Made by a program: the position numbers and the translations under genes. DNA of 64,000 bases from Plectrocnemia conspersa (Eukaryota; Arthropoda; Insecta; Trichoptera; Polycentropodidae): contig VTFK01000574.1 in the NCBI GenBank assembly GCA_009617715.1, positions 49,971 through 113,970 on the forward strand, in the 5' to 3' direction. The notes below the pieces were generated by a model, which was not told the origin of the DNA, ran no database searches, and saw only the letters and a list, made by a program, of their open reading frames with translations. How positions within the stretch are numbered: position 1 is the first letter of the stretch; the number at the start of each line of letters is the position of its first letter. Of this stretch, positions 1 to 11,529 are shown one piece after another.

Positions 1-131
1 AAATATAAAATTGATTTTTTGCATCGTCTAGCAATTCTAAGATTTTATAACCCGCATGGGCGTGTAATAAATCGTGTAACATTTTTTGTGTATTTATTTC
101 CGATATGTGATATATTCGATTTGTTCCCGGA

Positions 132-485
132 TCAAGTCGTCCGCGTATGATTTAATAGGGGGTAGAAAGAAAAAGTCGCATGTGGCGCCCTCTTTAATAT
201 TCTCTCAACGGCAGGTATAGCGGTGGGCGAATTCTGAGGGCGAAGGGAGACCTCTTTGAATGCGCGACATGACCGAAGGGACACACATGGCGTTCGATCT
301 TCCCTTCGACTGACGGCCCTAGGAACTTCCACAAGAAACAGCACGAAATTGGGCACGTGATTGACATACCTATTAAAATTTACCCGCTTCGATCGCCACC
401 TAATAGAAACGCTAAATATAATCTCCTTTAAATGAAAAAGTCGTGTCTTAGCGACTATCCGCAGACATCTTAGACGGACCACCAA
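132..485 (-). CDS. Doubtful 117-aa ORF in a GC-richer patch
   Basis: An open frame of 117 codons on the minus strand lies in a stretch clearly richer in G+C and CpG than its surroundings. The predicted peptide is basic and Arg-rich, with no motif, signal peptide or membrane segment that I recognise. No obvious splice sites or polyadenylation signal frame it. It may be a chance ORF in an unannotated exon or a regulatory island. I list it because it is one of the longest open frames here that I cannot assign to a transposon. Coding status is uncertain. Confidence 0.12.
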   Translation of the reverse strand: MVVRLRCLRIVAKTRLFHLKEIIFSVSIRWRSKRVNFNRYVNHVPNFVLFLVEVPRAVSRREDRTPCVSLRSCRAFKEVSLRPQNSPTAIPAVERILKRAPHATFSFYPLLNHTRTT

Positions 486-689
486 TGCTACAAACTATCA
501 TGAGTTCTTTGGCGCTGATATTCCTAAACCAGGATAGATTTTTTTCGTAAAATCTCACATTTTTACTTTCATAATCAATTAAACGTTTTAATATTCTGAG
601 AACTCAACTGAAATACTTAGGTATTAAAGTATTTATACATTTTAATTAAAAAAAAATGTACATTTGGCAAATTAAACAGTGATATTAAA

Positions 690-945
690 TATATCTGTCG
701 GGACCATTCATAATAGTTGCGACAAAAATTGCCGCAAACTTGATAAACTATTTGCTGTATTTGTATTTTCTAAGAATTGGCGTTTTACAAACACTCTCGT
801 ATTATTGAATAATTTTGAAGCACTTGCAAAAAATGTCGAACAAATAAAATGGTCGGTGCATGCGATGGAATGCGTCAACACGTACCTGAACCAAATAGAT
901 TCGCAAAAATCAAACTTAATAAGTATTTGTGTAATGAATATTTTG
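690..945 (+). pseudogene. Eroded hAT (ZMYM1-like) transposase fragment
   Basis: The frame from about 679 to 948 encodes 89 residues. The part with FSKNWRFTNTLVLLNN followed by KNVEQIKWSVHAMECVNTYL resembles the segment of ZMYM1-like hAT transposases where a block with a conserved Trp precedes a TRWSARADA-like motif. Here that motif reads IKWSVHAME. Nothing upstream or downstream continues the protein, so this is a short internal scrap of an old hAT copy, distinct from the larger hAT at 27.1-30.0 kb. The match is by eye and weak. Confidence 0.35.
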
Positions 946-1309
946 TAGTAATTAGAATCATCATATCTTTACTGAACTTAGTTAAAAAAGAGCCAAGAAT
1001 CTATTATTAAATAATTAATACTATTTAATTTATTACTACTTCAAAAGTAAATGGCAAATAAAAACTGTTTATTGCTACTATATATGTAAAAAAATTGTAA
1101 TTATGCATATATTGCATGTTGTGAAAAAGTTTGCATATGCCGAACAAAAATCATGCGTTTGCAAAAAAAAATAAAAAACAGTGTAATTTTCGAAATTCCA
1201 GATATTACTTAAATATAATTAATAATAAAATGCAGCTGTGGACTATTTAAATAACTGGTACTGAATTTTTTTATATATTTAAAATCTAATTTTAATAAGT
1301 TCGATTTAT

Positions 1310-1437
1310 ATATAAGTGACTAGAATTACTGATTATTATATATTTATAATTTTGATTGATTATCACTGATTAGGTTTACTCTGATTTTCCTAATCTCACG
1401 AATAAATATCGAGATAGTTAATTAAAATCGAGCTTGG
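1310..1437 (+). repeat. SINE-like dispersed repeat, second copy at 18.69-18.84 kb
   Basis: This stretch aligns by eye with 18690-18840. Shared blocks include TGATTATCACTGATTAGGTT here and CGATAATCACAGTTTAGGTT there, then AATATCG, then TTAATTAAA. The distant copy begins with a tRNA-like A-box, so the family is probably a tRNA-derived SINE. This copy lacks a clear tRNA head. A hAT-type MITE begins immediately after it. Confidence 0.5.
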
Positions 1438-1449
1438 TTGTATTATACA

Positions 1450-1889
1450 TAGGGCTTCCAAACCGCGTACATGGGGCCCCATGTACCCGCGTGATATTAA
1501 AGGAACCGAGAACCGGGTAGTTTTAACGGGTACCCGGTTTAATTTTTAATGTTTAATTTTTTTTAATCAAACATCCGTTGTTACAAGTATTTTTTTCTAT
1601 TTTGCAAAACCGATTTAGAGATTCGTAAAACCCTTCCGGGCAACGATATTCGATGCTTTCAAGAAGTTCGTTAAAATCACAGATGCAAACAGAGTAGGTA
1701 GTGATATGCGGCGTATCGAAAAGATAAAATGAATTATGATTAAAATTCAAAATAATTCAAGATAAAATTCAAAATCTAAGATATATAATATTTGACAAAA
1801 ATTACCCGGAACCAAACCGGGTACCCGGTTATTTTATAAAAATACCCGAAAACCGGGTAATGAATTTTGCCAAATATTTGGATGGCCTA
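1450..1889. mobile_element. hAT-type MITE with imperfect 8-bp target duplication
   Basis: The termini form an imperfect inverted repeat: TAGGGCTTCCAAACC on the left and, read on the minus strand, TAGGCCATCCAAATA on the right. They are flanked by ATTATACA (1442-1449) and ATTGTTCA (1890-1897), matching at 6 of 8 positions, as expected for an aged 8-bp hAT duplication. Inside lie palindromic blocks: GTACATGGGGCCCCATGTAC at 1467-1486 and two GGGTACCC-centred blocks near 1529 and 1820, each next to ACCGGGTA repeats. No transposase is present, so it is non-autonomous. The superfamily assignment rests on the duplication length and terminal sequence. Confidence 0.6.
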
Positions 1890-1899
1890 ATTGTTCATA

Positions 1900-3570
1900 T
1901 TAGGTATTGAACATTTTCTGACATTGAGCTTATAGAGAATATCTTGTATGTAAATATTAAAAAGTGTTTATTTTTAAGGCATACACATTTTTGTCAATTA
2001 AGCCTACATCAATAGCATTTAAATGAGTAATTTCAGAAGCAGATAGAATTAAAATGAAACTTAGTACTTATTTTTAAAATTTAAATAAGCAAAAGCGATC
2101 CATTTTTTAATTAATAAAATATTTTAATTAATTTTGCTATATTGCTACCTTTGTTTTCACACCCCGCCACTGGCACAGACAGCACCTGCCGTCTAGCCAC
2201 TCTGATTTCACGGTCTGCACCCGGTCAATTCCACGTATAAACTTTGGTTCGCGCATTTAACGTATACAACTGGTTGGATAAAAGTCAACAGAGAAGTTCA
2301 AAATAACATTACTGTATTTCATTTTAATATAAATAAAATAAATAAAAATATTTATAACTTTTGATGTATAGCGCCGCTGGTTTTACGTATTCATGTTAAA
2401 GTGGTAGTTGTCAAGCTAGATATAAAATAAATATATATACACCTGTTGTATAATATATAAATGAAACATAAAATTATTTATAGTATTTGTATATAAATTG
2501 GTCATTAAAGATGTTTTATAATATTGTGACATTATGATACGGCTTTATCCGTTTCTTCTGGTTTCTGTATTAATTCATACATACACCATTTATTATATTA
2601 TAGCTATAAATAGGAATATATTCCCACAAATGTGCCAAATAAATTTATCAAACACAAAAACCTATTTATTTATTTTTTATTTACCTATATAGAAAATATT
2701 TAGGAATAATCAAAAAAATGTAGCATCTAACGAGCGGGTTGGTTACAATTTGCGAATTTTAATAACACGATTGTCAGGGTCGCTCCTGTAATTAAGGTTG
2801 CTTCATATCTCAGGTTGATATCGGACGTCAGACCATCAAACATTTCCGCCGGAAAACGAACAACTCTATACACACATATATATTTAAATTTCACTTTTTT
2901 ATACTTTCATACACACACATAAAGTTACAGTATAATTATTTTTATATTCAATTAAATCGTTCAACGAACAAGTTTTCTTTAAAAAAAATTGCAACGAATC
3001 AAATTAAATGAATTGTTGGATATCCGTCTATCGATTAGCATTAATTAGATACTGGACATATATTTTTTAAAATATGATGTAATGTGTTTCTAGGTCACAA
3101 ATAATTATATAATTGATTAAAATCGCATTTTTTTAAAAATATTTACAAATATATATTACCATTCGTTAGACGTTTAACTTCATTTTGTGTGTATAAAGTA
3201 GTCGCTTATTTGTTAAATAATAGATATTATTTTGATAATATATTGAAATTCATTATTAAGGGAAGATTTTGGTTCGTACTTAGAAAAAAAAAACACATTA
3301 CGGTCCGTTCGCGCGTTTTCGCGTGATAGCGAAACATTGCTGTCAGTCTGTTCACGAGATTTGATTGTTTGAAATAATAAAACTTAAGCTTATTAAAATA
3401 TCGTTCAAACGTAATAAAGATTTGAAATAATAATAAAATATTGCAATTTATTGATTTATAAATATGTTGCTAGCGTAATAAAAATCGTTTATTTTGTCAA
3501 TTATTTTTATAAATAATATATTTTAAACTAAAAATCTGCTATCTTTTTTAAAATTTTGGTTTTGGACAGC
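1900..3570. other. AT-rich DNA with no gene recognised
   Basis: Low-complexity A/T sequence with a slightly GC-richer stretch near 2150-2290. I find no coding exon, TIR pair or tRNA-like box here. It probably holds repeats too eroded to recognise by eye. Confidence 0.5.
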
Positions 3571-3574
3571 TGAT

Positions 3575-3765
3575 ACGAATCGCAGATGAGGATGTTGCGG
3601 TCCAATTTCATTATTTTTTGAACACATAAAATGTTTTTTTTTTCTTAAAAGAGAAACGGTTTAAATAAAATATCCGGCTATGGGTAACCAAAGCGTGAAA
3701 GACAATAGTATTATGTGCAAAGCATTGTTTATTGCGCATCCTTTCCACACAAAGAGTAGTGTTTT
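3575..3765 (+). repeat. Dispersed repeat, family X, copy 1
   Basis: This aligns with 7385-7575 in the same orientation and with 43640-43800 inverted. Shared blocks are AGATGAGGATGTT, a TGAACACA/TGGACACGC block, GGTAACCAAA, and CCTTTCCACACAAAGAGTA near the end. No ORF, tRNA box or terminal repeat is evident, so the class is unknown. It could be an LTR or a DNA-element fragment. Confidence 0.55.
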
Positions 3766-5600
3766 TAAATAAATAATTTTAATTAATAACGCAATTATTT
3801 AGTAACGAAATCTTTCTTTCATTGTAGTAAAAAAACACGGCGTAATGCATTAATTTCGAGACAATATGTTCATTTATCTGAAATAATCGTTAGAATGACC
3901 TCTAAATTATAACAAATTGTGCTGAAACTCGCATTTTATTCATCAATATATTGATTTATAAAATCACGGTAATGACCGATCGGAACTATTATTATTAAAT
4001 AAAAATATTAATTATACACAGTAGAAATAAAAAAATAATAAGGTTAATATGGGATTTAAGTCCAGGAGCTATTATTAACTGACTATATGCTGGCTAATGT
4101 CCTGTTAAAGCAAATCATTGTTATTTACTGATTTCTAAATGCCATTATTGAAACCTGACACGCATGGTGGTCCTGACAATATCATTTTTATCGTTATATT
4201 CCAAATCTTTATGTATTATAAAAATGATATTATGTTATATTATTTTTAATATAATTGCCATATAAAGCTACTTCATAGATTTTATCTCAGGATCATAAAA
4301 AGCACCATCGTGTCATATTTCGTGACAATCGACACAATATAACTCCGTTCTCGTTCCCACACTAGAGTTATATAAATTCAAATACACATTGACATGCTCT
4401 TATTTGAACAGCGGAAAGGAGTCGTGACACCTGTATTCAACTCACCTTACTCATCTAAAGCTAGACTATACGTTACTTTTGGCACTATCTAACCTCTGAT
4501 CTTTAAACTAGATTTTAAAATAATCGCTCATTAAAATATATTTCAAGGGTAAATATAATATATTCACATACGGCCATGCACTTCAGATATTTATTATGTT
4601 TCGCTCCATTAAACAGTTTAACCGCATGATGAACAAGCTGTCTCTCGAAAAAAATGTAAACGAACCGATTTTCCAATGATCGGATATCCGTTTAGCGGTT
4701 AGTAATAAGTTATAGTATATTCTCGTACATAGAGGGTGGGTCGTAATTTCGATGCCCCGCCGGCGTCTTTTCTCATTAGGGCATAACTCAAGTTTGGCGG
4801 TGGCGAGATAACGGGGGCACATCTTATGGCCCCTTCGGGCGAAAAGTGATGATATCGTTAATATTTTATGTCAACCAGAACGATAGAAGGGAAGGGGGAG
4901 GGGTGGAAACCACCCCTGGGTTGGCATTTTTAAGGAGTCTTGTGAATACAAACCACGTCGCGAACTGACATGATAGGTTTATAGAAAGCGATAAGCTTCA
5001 AATTCACAACAAGAAGATGAAATTATGCGTAAAAAACTAAGGTTGTCAAAGACATCTGCAACTTCCGGTTTATCTTAAATTTAATAAATATCGACGATAT
5101 TTAAAAACAAGGCTTTACAGCAAAAAACGTGTAATTTTCTTTTATATTTGTGGCAAAGAATATATGTATTATTTTGATGTTATGAACTTCTTTAAATATT
5201 AATAATTAAACTGTTTTTAATCAACTGCAAAATTAACACTAATAAATATAAATAAATAAAATATATAATTATTAAAATTATTTCTAATCTATTTCCATCA
5301 CTGAGATAATAACGAGCGTGAAGTTTCCGCTCCGTTACCTTCTCTCGCCTGTTGTATGTAAGCGCGAATGTGCTTTTGTTGTAGTCTCAAAGAGCACAGG
5401 GTATAAAAATCAGATAAGGGTTTTCTCGGTATTGTGTATTCAGGACCCTCGCTTAAGATGTCACTGTCGTACTGGCAGATGAGACGAAAATGCTAAATAA
5501 TCAAGATTAACCGGCACTGTCATTAGTCAACGAGACAGATTCACGAACTAACGCTTGTAATGACTGATGATAATTTAATTTAAATACCATATTCTAAATA
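3766..5600. other. Non-coding stretch with a GC-rich patch and hairpin
   Basis: Mostly A/T-rich. A GC-richer patch at about 4640-4950 holds a perfect 7-bp stem, GGGGTGG / CCACCCC with an AAA loop (4900-4916), preceded by a run of G tracts. A minus-strand ORF of 79 codons (4583-4822) overlaps the patch but has no recognisable motif. A second GC-richer patch lies near 5310-5480. I see no transposon protein. Confidence 0.4.
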
Positions 5601-5604
5601 AATA

Positions 5605-5700
5605 TTTCTCAACCTTTTTACATCTGCAGATCACTGGAAATATAAGAAATGGACCACTAATGCAGAAGTAAAAAAATATTAATAATTGTATAGTACGATA
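5605..5700 (+). repeat. Possible hAT-type terminal fragment
   Basis: The block TTTCTCAACCTTTTTACATC, followed by CAGATCACT and AAGAAATGGACCAC, resembles the ends of non-autonomous hAT elements that start with a CAG..TTCTCAACCTTTTT motif. I could not find the partner end or a target duplication. Confidence 0.3.
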
Positions 5701-6140
5701 TAGTGCATATGAATTAAAGTATTCTATTAACAGAGCAATAATCCATGTATTATCTTTACTAAGGTCCTCATTATCAAAGCAGTAGTGATAAAAGTTTTAA
5801 ATTAAAGCCATTTGGTTTTGAGCTACTATGTTTATAGTGAATTTAAGGTCAGTAGAAAATTGCGCGTGTGAGCGACAAAAGAACTTTTTTGAACACACAT
5901 ATCTTATGTCTCAATGTAAAAATATTTGTGGAAAATCCCTCATCCGTCCATTCATTATCCAACAGAATTTTTCTCTATCACCAGTTGAACTACTGATTTA
6001 CAGTAAAATATAAATGTCTGCTTATAAAAATTCTCACATAAAATGTAAATGTCTGCTTAATAAAAATTATTTAAATGAACCGTTGTAAATTTTGTCTGTG
6101 TGAAGAGCGAAAGTTACAAAAAATTCAAGATAATCTAGAT

Positions 6141-6786
6141 CAGAGGTCCCTAAACTTTTTTTTGTCTCGTAGACCACTTGCCATGTTTTTCGGTTTTGGG
6201 TAGACCCCTTGCTTGCTTGATATTGATTTTTTGCAAATTCATCAACTTCAAATGTGTTTTTGACAGCTGGTATCGTGCTACTCACTTTGAAAGATTTCTA
6301 CTATCTGTGTATGTGAATTATTCCATTCATTGAAAGCCAAAAATAAAGTCACCCACATTTACATCTCATGGATCCCCAATTTTATTTTTCACTGACATGG
6401 ACCCCTTGAAGGTCGTCGTCGTCGACCCCTAGGGGTCGATATATACCACTATGAGAATCTTGGTGGTATATCATTGTGCAGGTTTTTACAAGTTCAAAAT
6501 GTATTGCAACCACAAAGCGAATGCCTACATCCTACAACTTACACAATTTTATAAACATATATAATATTTTTTTCACTTCATAGGTACTTTTATAAATAAT
6601 GTATATGTCTTTATTTTATAAGATTAAAATGTAAGTAGATAGGTACTATCAGTGGTTGTTGAGATCAACTTCAGTGGACCCCCATTTTTATTTCATGGAC
6701 CCCCAAATTTTTTTTCACTGACGTAGACCCTTTGCAGGTTATCATAGACCCCTGGGGGTCGATATAGACCACTTTGGGAATCACTG
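6141..6786. mobile_element. hAT-type MITE with perfect 8-bp target duplication
   Basis: The element starts CAGAGGTCCCTAAAC and ends, read on the minus strand, CAGTGATTCCCAAAG. It is flanked on both sides by the exact octamer ATCTAGAT (6133-6140 and 6787-6794), as expected for hAT insertion. It carries no transposase. The right-end sequence occurs twice: as the true terminus at about 6670-6786, and as an internal degenerate copy at about 6362-6468 with GGACCCC, TTTTTCACTGAC, CCCCTAGGGGTCGATAT and ATACCACTATGAGAATC. That suggests a nested or partly duplicated element. A short GTC tract (about 6414-6425) lies in the internal copy. Confidence 0.75.
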
Positions 6787-6984
6787 ATCTAGATCTTAAT
6801 TGTTGCCCTAGAAAAACTTACTAATGTTTTTTTATACGTTAAATTAAAATAGGATGTAAAAAAAATTCAAATAATTTTGGAAATATGGAAAAAGGTAAAC
6901 TACGAATCAAATTTAAAGAGACTCATTAGATATACATACATTTAAAATCAATTGTGCTTGCTGACCTTCTTCATTATATTATTA

Positions 6985-7165
6985 TTTTCGGGGACTGAGG
7001 GGTATGAATTCGCAGCCAGTAAGACGCAGATGGAAACTAGAGAGAATTTTATTATATTATATTACATATTGCGACAGACTATTATAGGCAAGATGTTATT
7101 ACACGAGCAGTGGTGGAGAAACTGGTGCAGGGATGATGTCCGTGGAAGACAATGAGATATACGCA
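6985..7165 (-). repeat. LTR-like repeat fragment, copy a
   Basis: Read on the minus strand, this holds GACATCATCCCTGCACCAG and TTCTCCACCACTGC, followed by TAATAAAATTCTCTCTAG and TTTCCATC. The same order occurs at 22840-22960 (minus) and the first two blocks at about 42370-42405 (plus). It is the 3' part of the LTR-like family described at 12519-13048 and 22830-23410. The AATAAA-like block may be the element's polyadenylation signal. Confidence 0.5.
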
Positions 7166-7384
7166 ATAGATTTTTAGCAAGACTCAAAAATTGCATATTT
7201 GCACGGTAACAGCATAAAAATTTATCCCAAATTATAAAAAAAAACACAAAATTTTACATTTATATAAAAAATATACAGATAACATTTTACTTTTTATTTA
7301 TTTTAGTTGCGTGATAAAATGCGCAAGTGTTGATAGCTCCTGGCTCGTCTGTGACCCAGGTATCAAATTTATTATATTGTTTTT

Positions 7385-7575
7385 ATTAGCTTTGGCAAAT
7401 TGTAGATGAGGATGTTTGCGTATCAATTGCATCGCTTCTTGGACACGCAGGCAAAATGTGCTCAAGCCTAAAAAAATCGCTCAAAAGATCGGTAACCAAA
7501 TAGTTAATGAACAATAGAAATGTATTGTCTAGCACGCGTTCTTTCTAAGCAAAGAGTATATTTTCAGCAGTACTT
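7385..7575 (+). repeat. Dispersed repeat, family X, copy 2
   Basis: Second plus-strand copy of the repeat at 3575-3765, with AGATGAGGATGTT, CATCGCTTCTTGGACACGC, GGTAACCAAA and AAGCAAAGAGTATA in the same order. The CGCTTCTTGGACACGC block is also found inverted at 43747-43772. The function of the family is unknown. Confidence 0.55.
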
Positions 7576-7832
7576 ATAAGTGATTAACGTTTAAGGTTGG
7601 ATGTGCTATTAGGTGGTCTGTACAATATTTACAATTATTTACGAAATAATCCAGTCACGAGATCTCTCTGTCATTGTTGTGAATATACTTTACTTTCCTT
7701 TAAATTATAACTAATTTTGAAAAAAAAACTTCAAAATATAACTATTTTTGCATGTTGTTACAACCTCACATTGCCATATTTTTAGTTTGCAGCACCGACT
7801 ATTCCATTTTTATTTTTTATTTATTTTTACAG

Positions 7833-7964
7833 CTTTTGCCAGTGCTACAAAACTGTTTAATTCATATCCACCTATATACGACATTAGTCTGTAATCCGCT
7901 GACGAGAAAGAAAAACTTGGTTTACTTAGAAAATGTAGTTTTAGAAGCTATAAGCTTCAGCTAA
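7833..7964 (+). CDS. Possible terminal exon of unknown identity
   Basis: A strong acceptor-like tract of T-rich sequence ending in TTTTTACAG (to 7832) precedes an open frame of 43 codons ending at a TAA. The frame contains LTRKKNLVYLENVVLEAIS. The composition is less A/T-extreme than its flanks. I do not recognise the peptide. The same open frame also extends upstream of the acceptor, so the signal could be chance in AT-rich DNA or part of a decayed element. Confidence 0.2.
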   Translation, partial: LLPVLQNCLIHIHLYTTLVCNPLTRKKNLVYLENVVLEAISFS

Positions 7965-7969
7965 TATCG

Positions 7970-10080
7970 TCGCAACGATCATGGGTGATCCCAAAAATAT
8001 TTTTTTAAAACGTTTCATTAAAAATAAATATCATTGGAGTTTTAATTTAATATCTTTACTAGTTATTTGTCACTTTTTTAAGGTTTCAGGCCATAATATA
8101 TTCATCATCCATTTCGTAAAAAAACTTTTATAGTAAAGCAGATGTTCATTTGCAAGTCACACACCGTAAACAGATATAATCTGTTTATGGATATTATAAC
8201 ACAAGTACCATATGAAAGCAAGTATGATAATCCGTTCCATTTACTAACAGCATCCACTATTGACCGCTCGTGAAGATGCTCACCAGCGTTTGTGTAATTA
8301 AGCAAACCATCCTGAGCGCCACTAAGCGATACCTACGATGAAATTTCAAGCTTTCAGTCCTGGCAAAGTGCCAAAAGGGTTAGGAGGACTCTCGTCCACC
8401 CACTTCACTGGCATTCAACAGAATTTTTGCTGCAGAATTTAACTGGAACACTTTGAAAACTCTTTATAGAGAGTTTAGCGACTCAAGTCGAGCAAACTAT
8501 TCCCATCCTACATAGTTTACATAAAAGCATTTCTTATACACGGCAATATTTTCACGATAACTAAATTATAGAGATGTTATTCGATAATAAAATTCGTATG
8601 AAGAAAAAAAACATTCCCAAAAGGCTTTCAGGCGTATGTTGTACGCACGAATATGGATAATAAAATGCACACACGTATATATTTTATCGTGGCATGACAT
8701 TTTTTTCTTCTTCCTTATATGCGCGTATAATATACATTATTCGACAGACCCAACCCTGGGGTTATGAACACCCACTCAATTATTAAGGCTCATATACTTA
8801 TCCAAATAAGTAAACGCAATCCTTTGTAGATTTCGCCACATATTACCTTTTATATTGCCACTTTGGTCTCGACTTTTATTGTGCCAAAAACCGTCTGCCT
8901 CATGTATTTTGCAACGCCTAACTAAATTGGAATCGTTTATTTAGCGCGGTCGTATTTTTAGAAAAAAAATCATTAATTATTCACTTTATAGCTTTAGACG
9001 TGTGACATTGACGTCAGAAATAAAACAAGCACTCCTTATATGGCTTTGCTGAAATAAAAGACGATTTTATAAAATAATTTATGCAACTACAAGAATAAGT
9101 ATGCAGATATAGATTATTTTAAAATCTGGTATCTTACGATACCTCGAAGAATACAATTTTACAAAAATACGTAAAAGGTGAATTTAATATCGAACCTCAT
9201 TTATGTTTTGATGTTAAGACAAGGTGGAATTCCTTAGTTGAGGTGGTCGACAGATTTTTAAAAACAATACATATTTTCCACAAAAAATTACATCATCTTA
9301 TTTTTATGATTCAGATAAAAAACGGCGGCAGGCTCTTTAAAGCGAAGTTGCAAAATATATGTATTAACTTTAAGCTTGGAGTCCAAATATGTTTAGTACA
9401 ATAAACCAAATTGGTTTAGGACAATAAAAACTAGTTACAACGGCTCTGTCGTCAGTATACATTGACAAGTTAGTATTTTGAAAAATAGGAAAAGGAACAA
9501 CCCGAGCATATTAACCTACGGTACTTCAGATAGAATTTTACGCGGTATGGAGAGTTCAATATTTACCGAAACAACATAGCTTCTTTTATTTATAAGCAGA
9601 CTTTATATATAAAATAAATAGGGGATTTATGTTAAAAAAAATAGATTAAGTCGCTATGTCTATCATTAATAATCCTTTACTATTTTATGTTGAAATTATC
9701 AAAAATGTGTCACAATTGTCACAAATTGTTTGTTTATGATTTCACTACTGAGAGTTTTTCTAAGTTATTTTTATATAAAAAAATACTAAATAAATATAAT
9801 GGGTAATAATTCACAGATTGTTTTAATAAGATTAATTTTGGGTTTAGATTTGTTGAGCTTGCAATAAATATTTTAGAGAAGTGTAGTATATATGCAAAAA
9901 TGTATGTACTTTTTATTATTTTTATCTAGCGCACTATAATTTTTTTCACGTTATTCATGCCTCATAACTCATCACTGATTTGTTAATTTTATGAATCACA
10001 TGTGTGACTTTTGTATACGTTTACAAGTGGGTGTAATTTTGTGCCAACGTATAGGACCCCGAAAAATTCTAGCTAGCATC
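7970..10080. other. Non-coding, AT-rich, no element recognised
   Basis: Mixed A/T-rich sequence with a somewhat GC-richer patch around 8290-8500. I find no exon with supporting splice sites, no reverse-transcriptase or transposase motif, and no convincing inverted-repeat pair. Confidence 0.45.
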
Positions 10081-10089
10081 TCACACTTT

Positions 10090-11524
10090 CTAAATTAGTT
10101 TGTACTATGTCATTTTGGTTTTTAACAGCGGAAAATTTAACAGACTTAGTTTTCTTAAGTTTAGACAACAACAATAGGTATATATTTATATCACGTCAAA
10201 CATATCAAACTGTCACTAATCTAATGGTTTTGTCTATGTTTCAAAATCATTGGACTTTGGTGTACAAGTGGACGTCATATACACCGATTTTGAAAAAGCA
10301 TTTGATAAAGTTAACCATGCTTTACTTGTAAAAAAGTTATCTAATTTCGGGTTTTCTGAAGATCTCATAAATCTATTCTCAAATTACTTGACCAATAGAT
10401 ATCAATTCGTCAAGTATAATAACTCTTTTTCAGAACGATATAAGACCCCTACTGGAGTACCTCAAGGATCTAATTTGGGTCCATTGATGTTTTTATTGTT
10501 TATTAATGACATAGAAACAGCAATAGAGCATTCAGATTTTTATTATATGCAGATGACTTGAAAATTTACACGAAAATGCATTCGATTTCTGATTCCCTCG
10601 ACCTACAGGAGGATCTCAACTCTATATGGAAATGGGCTTGCTATAACCAATTGCCTTTCAGTGTAAAGAAATGTCACACAATTTCATTTTCAAGGTCATT
10701 AACGCCGGCAAAATATTCATACCATCTAGGCGGATATTTTCTGGAAAGGTTTTCTTTAACTAAGGATTTAGGAGTGACTTTCGAAGAACGTTGGAAATTT
10801 AGCCAGCACATTGCAGAGACTCATAGCAAATCCTTAAAAATGCTCGGTTTTATCTTGAGAAATGCGCGTTACTTCAGGAATACTTTAGTATTGCGCACTC
10901 TTTATGATACTCTAGTCCGCAGCATACTAGAAACTAGCTCCATCATTTGGATCCCAGACGTAATGAATCAATGTAATGATTGAAGCTGGAAAAAGTACAA
11001 CGTAAATTTCTTCGATATTTATACTTGAAGGAATACGGGTATTATCCGTTCTTGTTTCCCAGTGCTTTTATTTTGGGAGCCCTGGGATACGTTTCTTTGT
11101 CGACTCGCAGAAGTGCTTAGGTAATTAAACATTTCTGGAAATTGCTCAAGGGCATCGTAGACAATCCTTCAGTGCTCGAGCAGCTTCAAATGTGGGCTCC
11201 TGAAGGTGGTTATAGTTCTCGGTTGCCTCCACTATTCTTGCCTGTTAAGTCTAGAACTGGAGCACTTGCCAACTCTTCTCTGGCCAAGGCTATTTATCTG
11301 CTCAATTCTGTCCATAGAAATATTAACATTTTCTCTTGCACATATGGAGTTTTGGTTCAGTTCGTATGGGACAATGCACACCTGTTGAGGTGATTTGTGT
11401 CTGTTGTTTTGTCTTGCTTATATTTGTATGTATTATGATGTATTTGTACTTTTGACTATCGTGACGCATTGGGTTTGCCTGTCAGGTCACGATGGTTATA
11501 ATTTTAATAAATAAATAAATAAAT
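10090..11524 (+). mobile_element. 5'-truncated CR1/Jockey-type LINE with (AAAT)n tail
   Basis: A non-LTR retrotransposon copy that begins inside its reverse-transcriptase region and ends in a short AAAT microsatellite tail (about 11505-11524), the usual 3' end for CR1/Jockey-type elements. The endonuclease domain is absent. Just before the tail is a stem-loop, ATCGTGAC (11458-11465) pairing with GTCACGAT (11486-11493), that recurs in two SINEs near 19.3 and 20.15 kb. A second copy of only the last 0.4 kb lies inverted at 13133-13552. The exact 5' junction and target duplication could not be set. Confidence 0.85.
10190..11393 (+). pseudogene. LINE reverse transcriptase, broken by frameshifts
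   Basis: Reverse-transcriptase motifs appear in order across shifted frames: VTNLMV (upstream block), then YTDFEKAFDKVNHALL (motif A), GVPQGSNLGP (10454-10483), and YADD (10546-10557). A C-terminal region follows with FLRYLYLKEYG, WAPEGGYSS and LANSSLAKAIYLLNSVH, ending in DNAHLLR at 11393. There are frameshifts near 10240, 10541 (just before YADD) and 10983, and an in-frame TAG near 11118. The inverted copy at 13.1-13.5 kb has a sense codon at the TAG position, so the stop arose in this copy. The enzyme would reverse-transcribe the element RNA at a nicked target, but this copy cannot encode it. Confidence 0.85.
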
Positions 11525-11529
11525 ATGCA

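Noticed and set aside
4885..4906. G-quadruplex
   Set aside because: Only three runs of at least three Gs are clear; the fourth run has two.
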